Counted from the stretch's first letter, positions 43,803-54,050 are shown. The stretch: DNA of 64,000 bases from Dyella solisilvae (GCF_003351225.1 NZ_QQSY01000002.1:83991-147990); one strand, 5' to 3'. The notes: a model not told the origin generated them from the sequence alone. Numbers and translations are program-made.

Positions 43803-43890
43803 ACTTCCTGTAGCAGCGCACCCTGTGTGCGACCTCGCAGCGAAACCACGACGCTCTACGCTGCAGCAGCGCACAGGGTGCGCTGCTGCA
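43803..43890. repeat. Pair of REP-like GCAGCGCAC repeats
   Basis: TGTAGCAGCGCACCCTG near 43807 and a perfect hairpin TGCAGCAGCGCAC-AGG-GTGCGCTGCTGCA at 43862-43890. Same core as the element at 9894-9924, which has GG in place of CA at one point. They fill the gap between the M28 terminator and the RND pump stop. Confidence 0.75.
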
Positions 43891-43902
43891 ACACGGCGGA
43901 GG

Positions 43903-46900
43903 TCAGTGCGCCTCCAGCGGCTCGACCTTCCGCTTGCGCGAGAAGCGCTCGTGCAGCCGATCCAGGTACAGGTAGATCACCGGGGTCAGATACAGCGTGA
44001 GCACCTGCGACACCAGCAGGCCGCCCACCACCGCCAGGCCGAGCGGGCGTCGCGTCTCCGCGCCTGCGCCCAGACCAAGCGCGATCGGCAAGGTGCCGGC
44101 GAAGGCCGCCATGGTGGTCATCATGATCGGGCGGAAACGCACATGGCAGGCCTCGACGATCGCCATGGCTGGCGCCATGCCCTCGCTGCGCTGCTTCTCC
44201 AGCGCGAAGTCGATCATCATGATCGCGTTCTTCTTCACGATGCCGATCAGCATCACGATGCCGACGAAGGAGAACAGATCCAGCGGCGCCCGGAAGATCA
44301 TCAGGGTGAGCAGCGCGCCCACGCCCGCCGACGGCAGGCCGGACAGGATCGTCAACGGGTGGATGAAGCTCTCGTACAGGATGCCCAGCACCAGGTAGAT
44401 CACGAACAGGGCCAGCACCAGCAGCAGGCCCATGCCCCGCATCGAATCCTGGAACGCCTGCGCCGTGCCCTGCACGCTGCCGGTGATCGACGGCGGCAGG
44501 TTCATCTGCTTCATCGCGCCGTCGATGCTGGCCACCGCTTCACTCAGGCTCACACCGGGCGCGAGATTGAACGAGATGGTGACGGCGGGGATCTGGCCCT
44601 GGTGATTGACCGTGAGCGCCTGCGGCTTGCGTTCGAAGCTGGCCACCGCGTTGAGTGGCACCAGGTTGCCGTTGCTGGAAGTGACGTACAGCTGCGACAG
44701 CACCTCAGCGTCGTTCTGCAGTGCGTAGTAGACCTGCAGGATCACCCAGTACTGCGAGGACGCGCCATAGATGGTGGAAATCTGGCTCGCGCCAAAGGCC
44801 GAACCGAGCGCGGTCTGCACCTGATCCATGCTCAGGCCCAGCGTGGCGAGCTTGTCGCGATCGACATTGACCACGATCGAAGGGCCGTTGAGATCAAGGT
44901 CGCTGGTGACGTCCTGGAATCCGGGCAGCTTGCTGAAAGCGGTGATCACCTTGCCGGACCAGTCGTACATCGCCTGCATGTCGATCGACTGCAAGGTGTA
45001 CTGGTACTGAGCCTTGGACTGGCGGCCGCCGATCTGGATCGATGGCGGGTTCTGGATATAGGCGCGGATGCCCGGCACCTTGGCGAACTTCTGCCGCAGC
45101 TCCTGGATAATGCCATTCGGATCGAGCGCGCGCTCGCTGGCGGGCTTGAGCCGAAGCAGCAGCGAACCGTTGTTGGTCGTCGTGCGCGAGCCGCCCGGGC
45201 CCACGGACGACATGTAGCCCTCGATGTTCGGGTCGGCCTCGACAATCTTGGCCAGCTCCTGCTGTCGCGCCGCCATGCCGGCCACCGAAATATCGTCCGG
45301 CCCTTCCACGTTGACGTTGAGCTGGCCGGAGTCGCCGGAAGGAATGAAGTCCTTGTCCACCACCACGAACAACAGGCCGGTGAGCAGGAGGCTGCCAAGG
45401 AACACGCCCATGATGCTGCGCGGATGGTTCACCGCCCAACCCAGCGAGCTCACGTAGCCGCGCCGCACGCGTTCGAAGCCGGCATCGAACCACAGCACCA
45501 CGCGCGCCTTCTTCTCATGCTCGGCATGACGCAGGAAGCGGCTGCACAGCATCGGCGTAAGCGTGATCGAGACGAAACCGGAGATCAGGATGGCCACGCT
45601 CAGGGTCACCGCGAACTCGTGGAACAGGCGACCCACGATGCCGCCCATGAACATCACCGGCAGGAACACCGCCACCAGCGACAGCGTCATCGAGAAGATG
45701 GTGAAGCCGATTTCGCTGGCGCCCTTGAGCGAGGCCTCGTACGGGTCCATGCCGTCCTCGACATGACGCACGATGTTCTCGAGCATCACGATGGCATCGT
45801 CCACCACGAAACCGACCACCAGGGTCAGCGCCAGCAGCGAGAGATTGTCCAGGCTGTAGCCCAGCGCGAACATCGCGCCGAAGGTGCCGACGATCGACAC
45901 CGGCAGCGCGAGGCCGGGAATCAGCGTGGCCGAGGCATTGCCGAGGAACAGGTAGATCACCAGCACCACCAGGACGCCGGCCAACAGCAGGGTGAACTGC
46001 ACGTCGTCGACCGAGGCGCGGATCGAATCCGAGCGGTCATACAGCACCGCCATCTTGATCGACGGCGGCAAGGTGGCTTCGAAGGTCGGCAGCACCGCGC
46101 GGATGCGGTCGATGGTCGCCACCGTGTTGGAGCCCGGCTGACGCTGGATGGCGAGCACGATCGCGCGCTCGCCGTTGTACCAGCTGGCGACCTGGTCGTT
46201 CTGCACGCTGTCCTCGGCCTTGCCGAGGTCGCCAAGCCGCACCGGCGCGCCGTTGCGGTAGGCCACGATGATGTTGTTGTAGAGGTTGGCCCGCTGCAGC
46301 TGGCCATCCGAACGGATCTGCAGCAGCTGGCGATTGCCGTTTAGCGAACCGGTGGCGAGGTTCACGTTGGCGTTGGACACCGCGTTCTGCACGGTATCGA
46401 TGCCGATGCCGCTGGCCGCCAGCTTCTGCGGATCCACGCTGATGCGCACGGCGTACTTCTGCGAGCCGTACACGCTCACCTGCGCCACGCCATCAATCAT
46501 CGACAGGCGCTGGGCCAGCTGCGTCTCGGCGTAGTCGTCGACCACGGACAGCGGTTGCGTACTCGAACGCAGCGTGAGGTAAAGAATGGGTGCATCGGCC
46601 GGATTGACCTTGCGGAAGGTCGGCGGCGTCGGCATGTTGGTCGGCAACTGGCGCAGCGCGGCAGAGATCGCGGCCTGCACGTCCTGCGCCGCGCCGTCGA
46701 TACTGCGGTCGAGGTCGAAGGTCAGCGTGATCGAGGTCGAGCCGAGCGCGCTGGTCGAGGTCATCGACTGGATGCCGGCGATGGTCGACAGCTGGTTCTC
46801 CAGCGGCGTGGCCACCGCCGTCGCCATGGTTTCCGGCGCCGCGCCCGGCAGGCTCGCGCCCACTGTGATGGTGGGGAAGTCGACGTTCGGCAGTTCGTTG

Positions 46901-47001
46901 ACGGGCAGCTTGGGATAGGCCGCGATGCCGAACACCAGCAGTGCCACCATCAACAGCGTCGTCATGACCGGCCGCTGGATGCACAGCGCAGGAAGGTTCA
47001 T
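43903..47001 (-). CDS. RND multidrug efflux pump (MdtB/MdtC-like)
   Basis: Resistance-nodulation-division inner-membrane pump of 1032 residues from MNLPALCIQRPVMTTLL. It has twelve membrane helices and two large periplasmic loops. The essential Asp pair is in TM4 (VVGFVVDDAIVMLENI). N-terminal features LDRSIDGAAQDVQAAI and KVNPADAPILYLTL match MdtB/MdtC/MuxB-type pumps better than AcrB. Starts 13 bases after the adaptor. Only one pump gene is present, unlike the MdtBC heteromer, and no outer-membrane factor is adjacent, so it must borrow one. Confidence 0.93.
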   Translation of the reverse strand: MNLPALCIQRPVMTTLLMVALLVFGIAAYPKLPVNELPNVDFPTITVGASLPGAAPETMATAVATPLENQLSTIAGIQSMTSTSALGSTSITLTFDLDRSIDGAAQDVQAAISAALRQLPTNMPTPPTFRKVNPADAPILYLTLRSSTQPLSVVDDYAETQLAQRLSMIDGVAQVSVYGSQKYAVRISVDPQKLAASGIGIDTVQNAVSNANVNLATGSLNGNRQLLQIRSDGQLQRANLYNNIIVAYRNGAPVRLGDLGKAEDSVQNDQVASWYNGERAIVLAIQRQPGSNTVATIDRIRAVLPTFEATLPPSIKMAVLYDRSDSIRASVDDVQFTLLLAGVLVVLVIYLFLGNASATLIPGLALPVSIVGTFGAMFALGYSLDNLSLLALTLVVGFVVDDAIVMLENIVRHVEDGMDPYEASLKGASEIGFTIFSMTLSLVAVFLPVMFMGGIVGRLFHEFAVTLSVAILISGFVSITLTPMLCSRFLRHAEHEKKARVVLWFDAGFERVRRGYVSSLGWAVNHPRSIMGVFLGSLLLTGLLFVVVDKDFIPSGDSGQLNVNVEGPDDISVAGMAARQQELAKIVEADPNIEGYMSSVGPGGSRTTTNNGSLLLRLKPASERALDPNGIIQELRQKFAKVPGIRAYIQNPPSIQIGGRQSKAQYQYTLQSIDMQAMYDWSGKVITAFSKLPGFQDVTSDLDLNGPSIVVNVDRDKLATLGLSMDQVQTALGSAFGASQISTIYGASSQYWVILQVYYALQNDAEVLSQLYVTSSNGNLVPLNAVASFERKPQALTVNHQGQIPAVTISFNLAPGVSLSEAVASIDGAMKQMNLPPSITGSVQGTAQAFQDSMRGMGLLLVLALFVIYLVLGILYESFIHPLTILSGLPSAGVGALLTLMIFRAPLDLFSFVGIVMLIGIVKKNAIMMIDFALEKQRSEGMAPAMAIVEACHVRFRPIMMTTMAAFAGTLPIALGLGAGAETRRPLGLAVVGGLLVSQVLTLYLTPVIYLYLDRLHERFSRKRKVEPLEAH

Positions 47002-47014
47002 CGGTGGACGCCCC

Positions 47015-48145
47015 TCAGCCGTTGTCGCTGACGACGTGCACGTGCGCGCCGTCGACGAGCAGCAGCTGGCCATCGGTGACCACGTGCTCGCTGCCGGTCA
47101 GGCCCTTCTCGATCACCACCTGCGAACCGCTGCTCGGGCCCGCGGTCACCATGCGCTGCTGCACGGTGCCGTCGGCGTTGGCGACGAACACGAAGCTGCC
47201 GAGCGGCGAATTCTGCAGCGCCACCACCGGCACGGTCACCACGTTGGTGAGGCGCGTGGTGGGCAGCAGCACTTCCACGAACTGGCCGGGCGTGAGGCGG
47301 GCATCATCGTTGGCGTAGCGCGCCTTGAGCTGGATGGTGCTGGTGGTGGCGTCCACGGCGTTGTTGATGAACTCGAGCTCCGCCTGCATCGGCGTCGCCT
47401 TGGCGCCGGGGATACTGGCCGTCACCGGCACGGCGCCACGCGCCATGCTTTCCTTGATGCCGGCCAGGCCGGTTTCGGGGATGGCGAAGGTGATGCGGAT
47501 CGGACGGATCTGGTTGAGCACCACGATCGAGGTGTCGTTGGCCGTCACCTGCGCGCCGGGATACACCAGCGGGGCGCCGGCGACGCTGTCGAACGGCGCC
47601 TGGATCTGCGCGTAGCCCAGCTGGGTGCGCGCCAGTTCGACAGCCGCCTGGTCAGCCTTCACCGAAGCGGAATAGACACCCTGGTTGGCCTTGTAGGTGT
47701 CGTAATCCGACTGCGCCACATAGCCCTTGCCCAACAGCGGCTGATAGCGCTTGAGCATGGTCTGGGCGTTGTCGAGCTGAGCCTGGTCCTTGGCTAGGTT
47801 GCCCTGCGCCTGGTCCAGCTGCGCCTGCAACAGGCTGGGATCGATGCGCACGATGGTCTGCCCGGCCTTCACCTGCCCACCTGGGGTGAACAGCAGGGCC
47901 TGCAGCTGGCCGTTGACGCGCGCCTGCACGTTGACCGTGGAATAGGCCTCGGCGCGACCGATCACCTTCAGGGTGAGGTCGAGGTCGCCACGGTGCGCGC
48001 TGGCGACCTTGACCGGCACGCTCGAAGGAGCGACGGCCACCTTGGCCGAGGCGCGCTCGTTGCCGCGAAACAGGGGAACGGCTATGACCGCCGCGATCAC
48101 CACCGCGCCGAGCAACAAGAGTTTCTTCCGGGACGTACGCTGCAT
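47015..48145 (-). CDS. RND efflux periplasmic adaptor (MdtA-like)
   Basis: Membrane-fusion protein of 376 residues: N-terminal membrane helix (KKLLLLGAVVIAAVIAVPLF), lipoyl half motifs (VNVQARVNGQLQALLFTPGG, IQAPFDSVAGAPLVYPGAQV), a short helical hairpin, barrel domain and C-terminal proximal domain. The ATG at 48145 has GGAGAA at good spacing. It is the first of a two-gene unit with the RND pump, downstream of a marR gene on the same strand. Confidence 0.92.
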   Translation of the reverse strand: MQRTSRKKLLLLGAVVIAAVIAVPLFRGNERASAKVAVAPSSVPVKVASAHRGDLDLTLKVIGRAEAYSTVNVQARVNGQLQALLFTPGGQVKAGQTIVRIDPSLLQAQLDQAQGNLAKDQAQLDNAQTMLKRYQPLLGKGYVAQSDYDTYKANQGVYSASVKADQAAVELARTQLGYAQIQAPFDSVAGAPLVYPGAQVTANDTSIVVLNQIRPIRITFAIPETGLAGIKESMARGAVPVTASIPGAKATPMQAELEFINNAVDATTSTIQLKARYANDDARLTPGQFVEVLLPTTRLTNVVTVPVVALQNSPLGSFVFVANADGTVQQRMVTAGPSSGSQVVIEKGLTGSEHVVTDGQLLLVDGAHVHVVSDNG

Positions 48146-48251
48146 GATTTCTCCGACCATCGACGGCGGGCGGACGTCCAGACGCCCGCCCTGCAGCCAC
48201 GCGTTCGGCCGCAAAGGCAGGTCACTGGAGCCACCCCGCACCTTGTCTCAC

Positions 48252-48270
48252 CCCGGTGCGTTGCACCGGG
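48252..48270. promoter_or_regulatory. Palindrome in the marR-efflux gap
   Basis: CCCGGTGC-GTT-GCACCGGG, perfect 8-base arms, in the 298-base gap between marR and the adaptor gene. It could end the marR transcript or serve as a MarR operator for the efflux genes; no T tract follows. I see no gene in the rest of this gap. Confidence 0.5.
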
Positions 48271-48443
48271 CATTGTGAATGCAGAGGGCGCCGTTGCTCC
48301 GCACGACCAACAGCACTTGGCAAATGCGTCGCCATGCGGCAGGAAGCAAGCTACATGTCAGCTTGATGACGGCGCAGCGCATGCCGCGTCGGGGTTTCCG
48401 GTGAATCGTCGTAGGCCCTGCACGGGCACGGCCGCGGGCCCGC

Positions 48444-48908
48444 TTAGGGTTCAGCGTCCTCGGCGAGCCCGGCGCCGTCGAGCGCCTGCAGGTTTTCCTT
48501 GATCCGGTTGAGCACTTCCAGTGCCTGCTGCATCTCGTCCACGGCGATGCCGCGGGTGGCGTCGCGACGCAGGCCGCGAGCGATCAGCTCCATGTCGGCG
48601 ATGACACCGCGCGCCTGGTCGGTGACGTACAGACGCCAGGCGCGGCGATCCTTCGGGTCGGGACGACGCTCGACAAAGCCGGCGGCCTGCAGGCGATCGA
48701 TCACTCGCCCGACGGCGATCGGCTCCATCTCAAGCAATTCGGCCAGCTCGGTCTGCCGCAGCCCTTCGCGGTGGTAGAGCATCTTGGTGGCCCGCCATTG
48801 CGCGCGGGTCAACCCGAACTTCACGGCGCGTCTGTCGAAGTGCTTGCGGAACAGCAAGGTCACATCGTTGAGCAAATAGCCAAAGGAAATGTCTTCTGCC
48901 TTGGTCAT
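48444..48908 (-). CDS. MarR-family regulator
   Basis: Winged-helix regulator of 154 residues, the standard MarR size. DNA-binding region LRQTELAELLEMEPIAVGRVIDRLQAAGFVERRPDPKDRRAW contains the recognition helix and the Arg/Asp wing. Lies upstream of and co-directional with the efflux genes, so it is the likely local repressor, relieved by small aromatic or drug ligands; that is inference from position. Confidence 0.92.
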   Translation of the reverse strand: MTKAEDISFGYLLNDVTLLFRKHFDRRAVKFGLTRAQWRATKMLYHREGLRQTELAELLEMEPIAVGRVIDRLQAAGFVERRPDPKDRRAWRLYVTDQARGVIADMELIARGLRRDATRGIAVDEMQQALEVLNRIKENLQALDGAGLAEDAEP

Positions 48909-48975
48909 AGATGTGCTGTCAGTTCGCGCCTGGCTATTCTAGCGTCAAGCATACGTCGCACGATTTTACGAATCC

Positions 48976-49500
48976 ATGCCCATCGAGATCATCACCGCCG
49001 ACATTACCGGGTTGCGCGTGGATGCCATCGTCAACGCCGCCAACAGCAGCCTGCTGGGTGGCGGCGGCGTGGACGGCGCCATCCATCGCGCCGCGGGCCC
49101 GGCGCTGCTGCAGGCGTGTCGCGCCCTGCCCCAGGTCCAGCCCGGCGTGCGCTGCCCGACCGGCGAAGCACGCATCACGCCGGGGTTCGCCTTGCCCGCG
49201 CGCCATGTCATCCATACCGTCGGCCCGATCTGGCACGGCGGCACGCACGGTGAACCGGCGCTGCTCGCCAGCTGCTACCGCGAAAGCATGGCGCTGGCCC
49301 GCGCCCATGACGTCCTCTCCATCGCCTTTCCGGCGATCAGCTGCGGCGTCTACGGTTACCCGCCCGAACTGGCCGGCGGCGTCGCCTTGCACAGCCTGCA
49401 TGAAGCGCAAGGCCGGGATGACGCCTTGCAGATCCTGCTGTGCTGCTACAGCGACGCGATGGCGGCGATCTGGCGGGAGGCGCTCAGCGCTCGAGGTTGA
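48976..49500 (+). CDS. Macro-domain ADP-ribose hydrolase (YmdB-like)
   Basis: Stand-alone macro domain of 174 residues, similar to O-acetyl-ADP-ribose deacetylase. Signature [27 protein letters not shown] at the N-terminus, [22 protein letters not shown], and [18 protein letters not shown]. The catalytic Asn-Asp pair of MacroD-type enzymes ([17 protein letters not shown]) is kept. Its 3' end overlaps the convergent batD gene by 17 bases. It may remove ADP-ribose from proteins or nucleic acids, or hydrolyse O-acetyl-ADP-ribose. Confidence 0.94.
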   Translation: MPIEIITADITGLRVDAIVNAANSSLLGGGGVDGAIHRAAGPALLQACRALPQVQPGVRCPTGEARITPGFALPARHVIHTVGPIWHGGTHGEPALLASCYRESMALARAHDVLSIAFPAISCGVYGYPPELAGGVALHSLHEAQGRDDALQILLCCYSDAMAAIWREALSARG

Positions 49501-51175
49501 ACGGATACAACGGCGGCAATGGGGAGGCGTTGGCGACGCCATCGGCCGGCCGCCAGGCAAATCCGCCGCGGAAGGCGTCAGCCAGCTGGTCGTTCAACCG
49601 TGGAGCCTCGTCCTCGGCGTACAACCTGCGCTGGAGCGCCGCGATGGAGGCGCACTGGGGCTCCGACGCCAGGGCCTCCGCCAGTTCGCCCAGGTTTTGC
49701 AGCGCAGGGCGCTCGGCCCTCGCCCAGGCCAGCAAGCTGCGCGATTTCGCCGCCTCATCGCCGCCGCGCGCCGCCGCAAGAAAGGCCGCACGCAAGTGCG
49801 ATGGCGAGCTTGGCGCCGCCTCGCCCTGCGTGGGTACAACCCTGGCCCGGCGACGACGCCACCACAGAACGACACTGAGCACCCACAGCCCCAGGCTGCC
49901 CAGTGCGATCCACCGCCACGGTGTTTCGCTGATCGTGGTTGGCGACGGCGCGGAGGCCGGAACGGTTGCGGGCGCCACCGGCGCAGCCGTGGTGGCCGGC
50001 GGAGGATTCGTGGCCCCTGCCGTGGCCGGCAGCACCGTGAATGTCTGTGCAGGGATGCGCGCCACTTCGGGGCGGTCGGTCACCACGTTCCACCAGTGCA
50101 GCGTGGTCTCGGGAATCGTCAGCGTTCCGGCTCTGCTCGGCACCACGGCAAACCCCTGTTGGCGACGCCCCTGCAGCCATTGTCCGTCCACGTGCGTGCC
50201 GTTGACCGGCTTGTCCGGGTAGACCGTGGCGCCGTCCAGCGCGGGCATGCTGAGGGCGGGCAGCGCTTCATACGGCAGCCCGGTCGCTTGCAGACTCATC
50301 ACCAGGTTGAGCGGCTGCCCCACGCGAAGTTCGCCGCCGCCCGGGCCACCGTCGAGCTTCAGGGCGATCTCGCGTGCAGGCAGCCAGGCGCCCTGCGCGG
50401 TGCCTGCAGGAGCCGGCCGCGCGTCGAGCGAGACCGCGGGCGAGGCGGCCGAGACCGGCGTGGAATGCCCGAAGAATGCATCGGGGTCGGCCATATCCAC
50501 CATGTCACCCTGGAAGGCGACCGGGGGGATCACGAGGTGTCCCTCGCGCTGCGGGATCAGCGCGTAGCGCCGCTCGATGACATTGTAGCGGCGCCCACCA
50601 CGCTCGGCCTGGTAGTTGATCTCATTGCCCAGGCGGGGTGCGTCAACGCCGGCCAGTTGCGGGTCCTCCAGCGAGCCGTTGGTCAGATCCGCCGCGAAGT
50701 ACAGGCGCACGGTGTAAACGCGCTGCTGCCCCACGTAGCCGGCGACCGGGTCGACCTGCGCCTCCAGAAAGACGTCCTTACGGCCATCGGCTGCTGCTGA
50801 TGGATCGGGCGCCACCACCTCCAGGTTCAGCGGCGCGGTGACGCCACCGGCAAGCGGCAGCGGTGGAATTTGCAGCGTACCTACATGCAGCGGCCGCAAC
50901 GCCACGCCGATGGTGACCTGGGCCGAACGGGCGCCATTGACGATGCTGATGCTGGAGTTGCTCGAGGTGCCGAGCACGGCGAAGTCCTTTGACAACGCGC
51001 TGAGATCCGGCGTCTGCACCATGCCGCCGCCATTGACGCGCAGGTTCAACGTGACGGTCTCGCCCAACGACACCCGGGTGCGGTCCAGCGTGGCCTGCAC
51101 ATCGGCCGCACGGGCAGACAACGGAGACCATGCGACCAGCAGCCATAGCACAGTGAACAGGTGGCGCATCTTCAC
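49484..51175 (-). CDS. batD: BatD-like membrane protein
   Basis: Exported protein of 563 residues of the BatD/'oxygen tolerance' family. It has a signal peptide ([23 protein letters not shown]), several beta-sandwich domains ([21 protein letters not shown] is the conserved start), and a membrane helix near residue 430 ([18 protein letters not shown]) followed by a cytosolic helical tail. Last gene of the MoxR/Bat operon, overlapping the upstream gene by ATGA. Bat proteins are linked to envelope stress tolerance, but their mechanism is not settled. Confidence 0.9.
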   Translation of the reverse strand: MKMRHLFTVLWLLVAWSPLSARAADVQATLDRTRVSLGETVTLNLRVNGGGMVQTPDLSALSKDFAVLGTSSNSSISIVNGARSAQVTIGVALRPLHVGTLQIPPLPLAGGVTAPLNLEVVAPDPSAAADGRKDVFLEAQVDPVAGYVGQQRVYTVRLYFAADLTNGSLEDPQLAGVDAPRLGNEINYQAERGGRRYNVIERRYALIPQREGHLVIPPVAFQGDMVDMADPDAFFGHSTPVSAASPAVSLDARPAPAGTAQGAWLPAREIALKLDGGPGGGELRVGQPLNLVMSLQATGLPYEALPALSMPALDGATVYPDKPVNGTHVDGQWLQGRRQQGFAVVPSRAGTLTIPETTLHWWNVVTDRPEVARIPAQTFTVLPATAGATNPPPATTAAPVAPATVPASAPSPTTISETPWRWIALGSLGLWVLSVVLWWRRRRARVVPTQGEAAPSSPSHLRAAFLAAARGGDEAAKSRSLLAWARAERPALQNLGELAEALASEPQCASIAALQRRLYAEDEAPRLNDQLADAFRGGFAWRPADGVANASPLPPLYPFNLER

Positions 51176-53067
51176 GGCGAATCATCCTCCGCGGCCACGT
51201 TGCCATGGCGCTGCCGGTACTCGAGTTCAAACTTGCGTCGCAACAGGGCGCCCGGATCGTCGGGCACGCGCAACAACGCCTGGCGCACGTCGGCGGGGAG
51301 CTTGGACTGTGCGTCGTCCGCTTCCATCCTGCCCAGCTCGTGGGTCGCCGATTGTCGTGTCTGGCCGGACTTGCCCAGCGCCTGATCCATCTGCCTTTGC
51401 AGCGCCTGCTGCGCCTGTGCCTCGCGCGCCTGCTGCTCGGCCTGCTCCTGTGCGCTCGGCGGACTGGCGGAGGCATCCGCCGACTTGCCCTGATCGCGCG
51501 ACGAGTCGCGCCCCTGTTTGTCGTTGCCGCCACCCTGCGCGTTGCCCTGCGTCGACTGCGAAGGCTGACCCTGGCCCTGATCCTGCGCGGCGCCCTTGTC
51601 CGCCTGTTGCGCCTGGCCCTGCGCGCCATCCGGCGGGGTGCTCGATTTGCCCTGACCGTTCTTGCTGTTGTCGTTGCGCGCGCCACCGCGTTGCGGCGGC
51701 GGCTGTCGCTTCATCCAGTCTTCCACCGCCTTTCGGTTCGCGCGAGCGTCGGTATTGGCGGGATCCTGCTTGAGCGCTCGGTCATAGGCCTGCAGCGCGC
51801 CCTGGTAGTCACCCTGGCGCGCCAACGCGTTGCCGAGGTTGTATTGGGTCGCGGATCCCGGCAGATCATGCAGCGCTTTGGCGGCAGCGGGGTAGTCGCC
51901 AGCGCGATACGCGGCAGCGCCGCGCCACGCCGGATCGCGGGCGATCTGCTGCGCCTGCTTGGCGTCGCCCTTCTGCAAGGCGGCGGCGGCCTGCTGGTCC
52001 GGTCGGCTCCACAGGTCACTCCAAGTGCTGGCGTGCGCCGCATTGGGCAGGCATGGCAGCAGCGCAAGCGGCATCAGCAGGAGCCAGCCGCGACGGAACG
52101 ACAGCGCCACCAAGGGAAGCAACGGCAACAGCAGCCAAGGGCCGCGGTCCTGCCATTCGTCGCCGTGCAGGTCAGCCGCCACCATGGCCGGACCCTGCGC
52201 CTGCAATTGGCCGCGCAGCGCATCGATGTCCGCATGGTCATCGGTCATCGGCGCATAGCGTCCGCCACCCGCCTCGGCGAGCGCCGCCAAGGCCGCATCA
52301 TTGCGTTGCGCCATCACCAGGTCGCCGTGGGCATCGCGCAGAAAGCCTTCGCCCGCCTGCGGCACCGGCCCGCCCTGCGGGGTGCCCACGCCGAGCACCG
52401 ATACGCGCACGCCGGCGTCGTACGCCTTGCGCGCGGCCGCCTGGGCCGCCGCATCCGCGTCATCGGTCACCAGCACCAGCGCGCCACCGACCATTTTCGC
52501 GTCACCGATCAGCGCCACGCCGCGCTCGATGGCTTGGGCGGCGTTGTCACCGTCAACCGGCATGGTGTCCGGCGCCAGCGCGTCCAGCAGGTCGCGCAGG
52601 CTGCCGGCATCGGAAGTCAGCGGCGCCACCACGAACGCTTCGCCGGCGTATGCCACCAGGGCGTTGAGCCCATCATGATTGGCCGCGAACAGGTCGCGCA
52701 CTTTGTAGCGGGCGCGGTCGAGCCGGCTGGGCGCCACGTCACGCGCGAGCATGTGCTGCGACAGTGATAGCGCCACCACCTGGGCGGCGCGCCTGGCATA
52801 CAGCGGCTGGGCCACGCGACTCCAGGTGGGACCTGCCATGGCCAGGGCCGCGAGCACCCAGCCGATGGCGAACAGCCATGCCGGTGTGCGTCGCGGCTGC
52901 GCCTTGCCACGCAGCAGGTGCGGCAACAACTCGGGGTCGACCAGCTGGCCCAGCGCTTCCCGCGCGCGGTCGCGACGGACGGTGAAGGCAAGCAACAGCG
53001 GCAAGGCCAACAGCGCCAGCAGCCATTCGGGTCGCAGGAAATGAAACTGCTGCACCGCCTCGCTCAT
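51172..53067 (-). CDS. BatB/BatC-type fusion: von Willebrand domain plus TPR, MIDAS degenerate
   Basis: A 631-residue membrane protein combining a BatB-type von Willebrand A domain (between helices near 15-30, 64-80 and about 305-345) with a BatC-like TPR region (GDYPAAAKALHDLPGSATQYNLGNALARQGDYQGALQAYDRAL) and a long Gln/Gly-rich tail. In the metal site the expected D-x-S-x-S is S101-L-S103-Q-H105 (VVALSLSQHMLARDVAPSR), so the key Asp and second Ser are gone, while the later TDD loop remains. Start MSEAVQQFHF at 53067 overlaps batA by ATGA. Metal-dependent ligand binding is therefore doubtful in this copy. Confidence 0.9.
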   Translation of the reverse strand: MSEAVQQFHFLRPEWLLALLALPLLLAFTVRRDRAREALGQLVDPELLPHLLRGKAQPRRTPAWLFAIGWVLAALAMAGPTWSRVAQPLYARRAAQVVALSLSQHMLARDVAPSRLDRARYKVRDLFAANHDGLNALVAYAGEAFVVAPLTSDAGSLRDLLDALAPDTMPVDGDNAAQAIERGVALIGDAKMVGGALVLVTDDADAAAQAAARKAYDAGVRVSVLGVGTPQGGPVPQAGEGFLRDAHGDLVMAQRNDAALAALAEAGGGRYAPMTDDHADIDALRGQLQAQGPAMVAADLHGDEWQDRGPWLLLPLLPLVALSFRRGWLLLMPLALLPCLPNAAHASTWSDLWSRPDQQAAAALQKGDAKQAQQIARDPAWRGAAAYRAGDYPAAAKALHDLPGSATQYNLGNALARQGDYQGALQAYDRALKQDPANTDARANRKAVEDWMKRQPPPQRGGARNDNSKNGQGKSSTPPDGAQGQAQQADKGAAQDQGQGQPSQSTQGNAQGGGNDKQGRDSSRDQGKSADASASPPSAQEQAEQQAREAQAQQALQRQMDQALGKSGQTRQSATHELGRMEADDAQSKLPADVRQALLRVPDDPGALLRRKFELEYRQRHGNVAAEDDSP

Positions 53068-54050
53068 GCGGCAGCCTCCCGGCGACGCGCACGAGGCGCC
53101 AACGCCAACAGCCACGCGATCACGGCAAGCGCGAGCGGCCAGCGAAACAACTCATGGCGTGGCCTGAGCGTCGGCCCCTGTTGCGGCATCGGCTCCAGCG
53201 CCTCGATGGCGCGATAGGCGTCGGCCAATTGCGACGAATCGGTCGCGCGGAAATACCGCCCGCCGGTTTGCGTGGCGAGAGAGCGCAACATGCCTTCGTC
53301 CAGATCCGCGGACGGGTTGACGGTATGCGTGCCAAACAGGTCCGGAACGCGCATCTCCGTGGCGCCGATGCCAATCGTGTAGATGCGCACGCCGGCCGCC
53401 TTGGCCGCATGTGCGGCATCCAGCGGCGCGATGCTGCCGGCGTTGTTCACGCCATCGGTCAACAGCACCACCACCCGCGCTTGCGAAGGCTGGCCCGCCA
53501 GGCGCTTGACCGCCACCGCAATGGCGTCACCGATCGCCGTCTCGGTGCCAGCCAGCCCCACCGTCGCTCCCTGCAGCTGCGCACGTACGGCGTCCAGGTC
53601 ATAGGTGAGCGGCGTCACCAGGAAAGCACGGCTGCCAAACAGAATCAGCCCCATCTCATCGCCGCTGCGGCGCGCGATAAAGTCGCCCGCGATCGCCTCG
53701 ACGGCGCCGAATCGGCTCACCGGCTGACCGCCAAGTTCCATGTCATCGGTGCGCATGCTCCCCGAGAGATCCACGGCGAGCAGCAGCGCGCGGCCGCTGC
53801 GCAGTTGCGACTGTGGTGGCCCCACCCACTGAGGGCGCGCCGCCGCCAGCAACAGGCATAACCAGGCCAACACCAGCAGCCACGACCGCCAACTCCGCTG
53901 TGACTGGCGCTCCGCAGCGGCCAGCTGCAGTCCGGGGTGCGGCAAATGCAAGGCGACGCCAGGCGCTGCACGGCGCAACCAACGCCGTAGCAACCATGGC
54001 AGCGGCAGCAGGACGGCCACCCACGGCCAGGCGAACTCAGGCATCGCCAT
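53064..54050 (-). CDS. batA: BatA-type von Willebrand domain protein
   Basis: A 328-residue membrane-anchored protein. Two N-terminal hydrophobic segments, a von Willebrand A domain with an intact MIDAS (D94-L-S96-G-S98), the conserved Thr in VTPLTYDLDAV, and the LLTDGVNN loop, and a C-terminal helix (WPLALAVIAWLLALAP). It overlaps the DUF4381 gene by 14 bases. With its neighbour, whose MIDAS is degenerate, it forms the usual BatA-BatB pair. Confidence 0.93.
   Translation of the reverse strand: MAMPEFAWPWVAVLLPLPWLLRRWLRRAAPGVALHLPHPGLQLAAAERQSQRSWRSWLLVLAWLCLLLAAARPQWVGPPQSQLRSGRALLLAVDLSGSMRTDDMELGGQPVSRFGAVEAIAGDFIARRSGDEMGLILFGSRAFLVTPLTYDLDAVRAQLQGATVGLAGTETAIGDAIAVAVKRLAGQPSQARVVVLLTDGVNNAGSIAPLDAAHAAKAAGVRIYTIGIGATEMRVPDLFGTHTVNPSADLDEGMLRSLATQTGGRYFRATDSSQLADAYRAIEALEPMPQQGPTLRPRHELFRWPLALAVIAWLLALAPRARRREAAA

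Noticed and set aside
43306..46344. Plus-strand open frame of 1012 codons
   Set aside because: It is antisense to the M28 gene end and the RND pump, whose minus-strand product has complete family motifs. The plus frame is His/Arg/Gln-rich with no recognisable domains, as expected from high-GC shadow frames.
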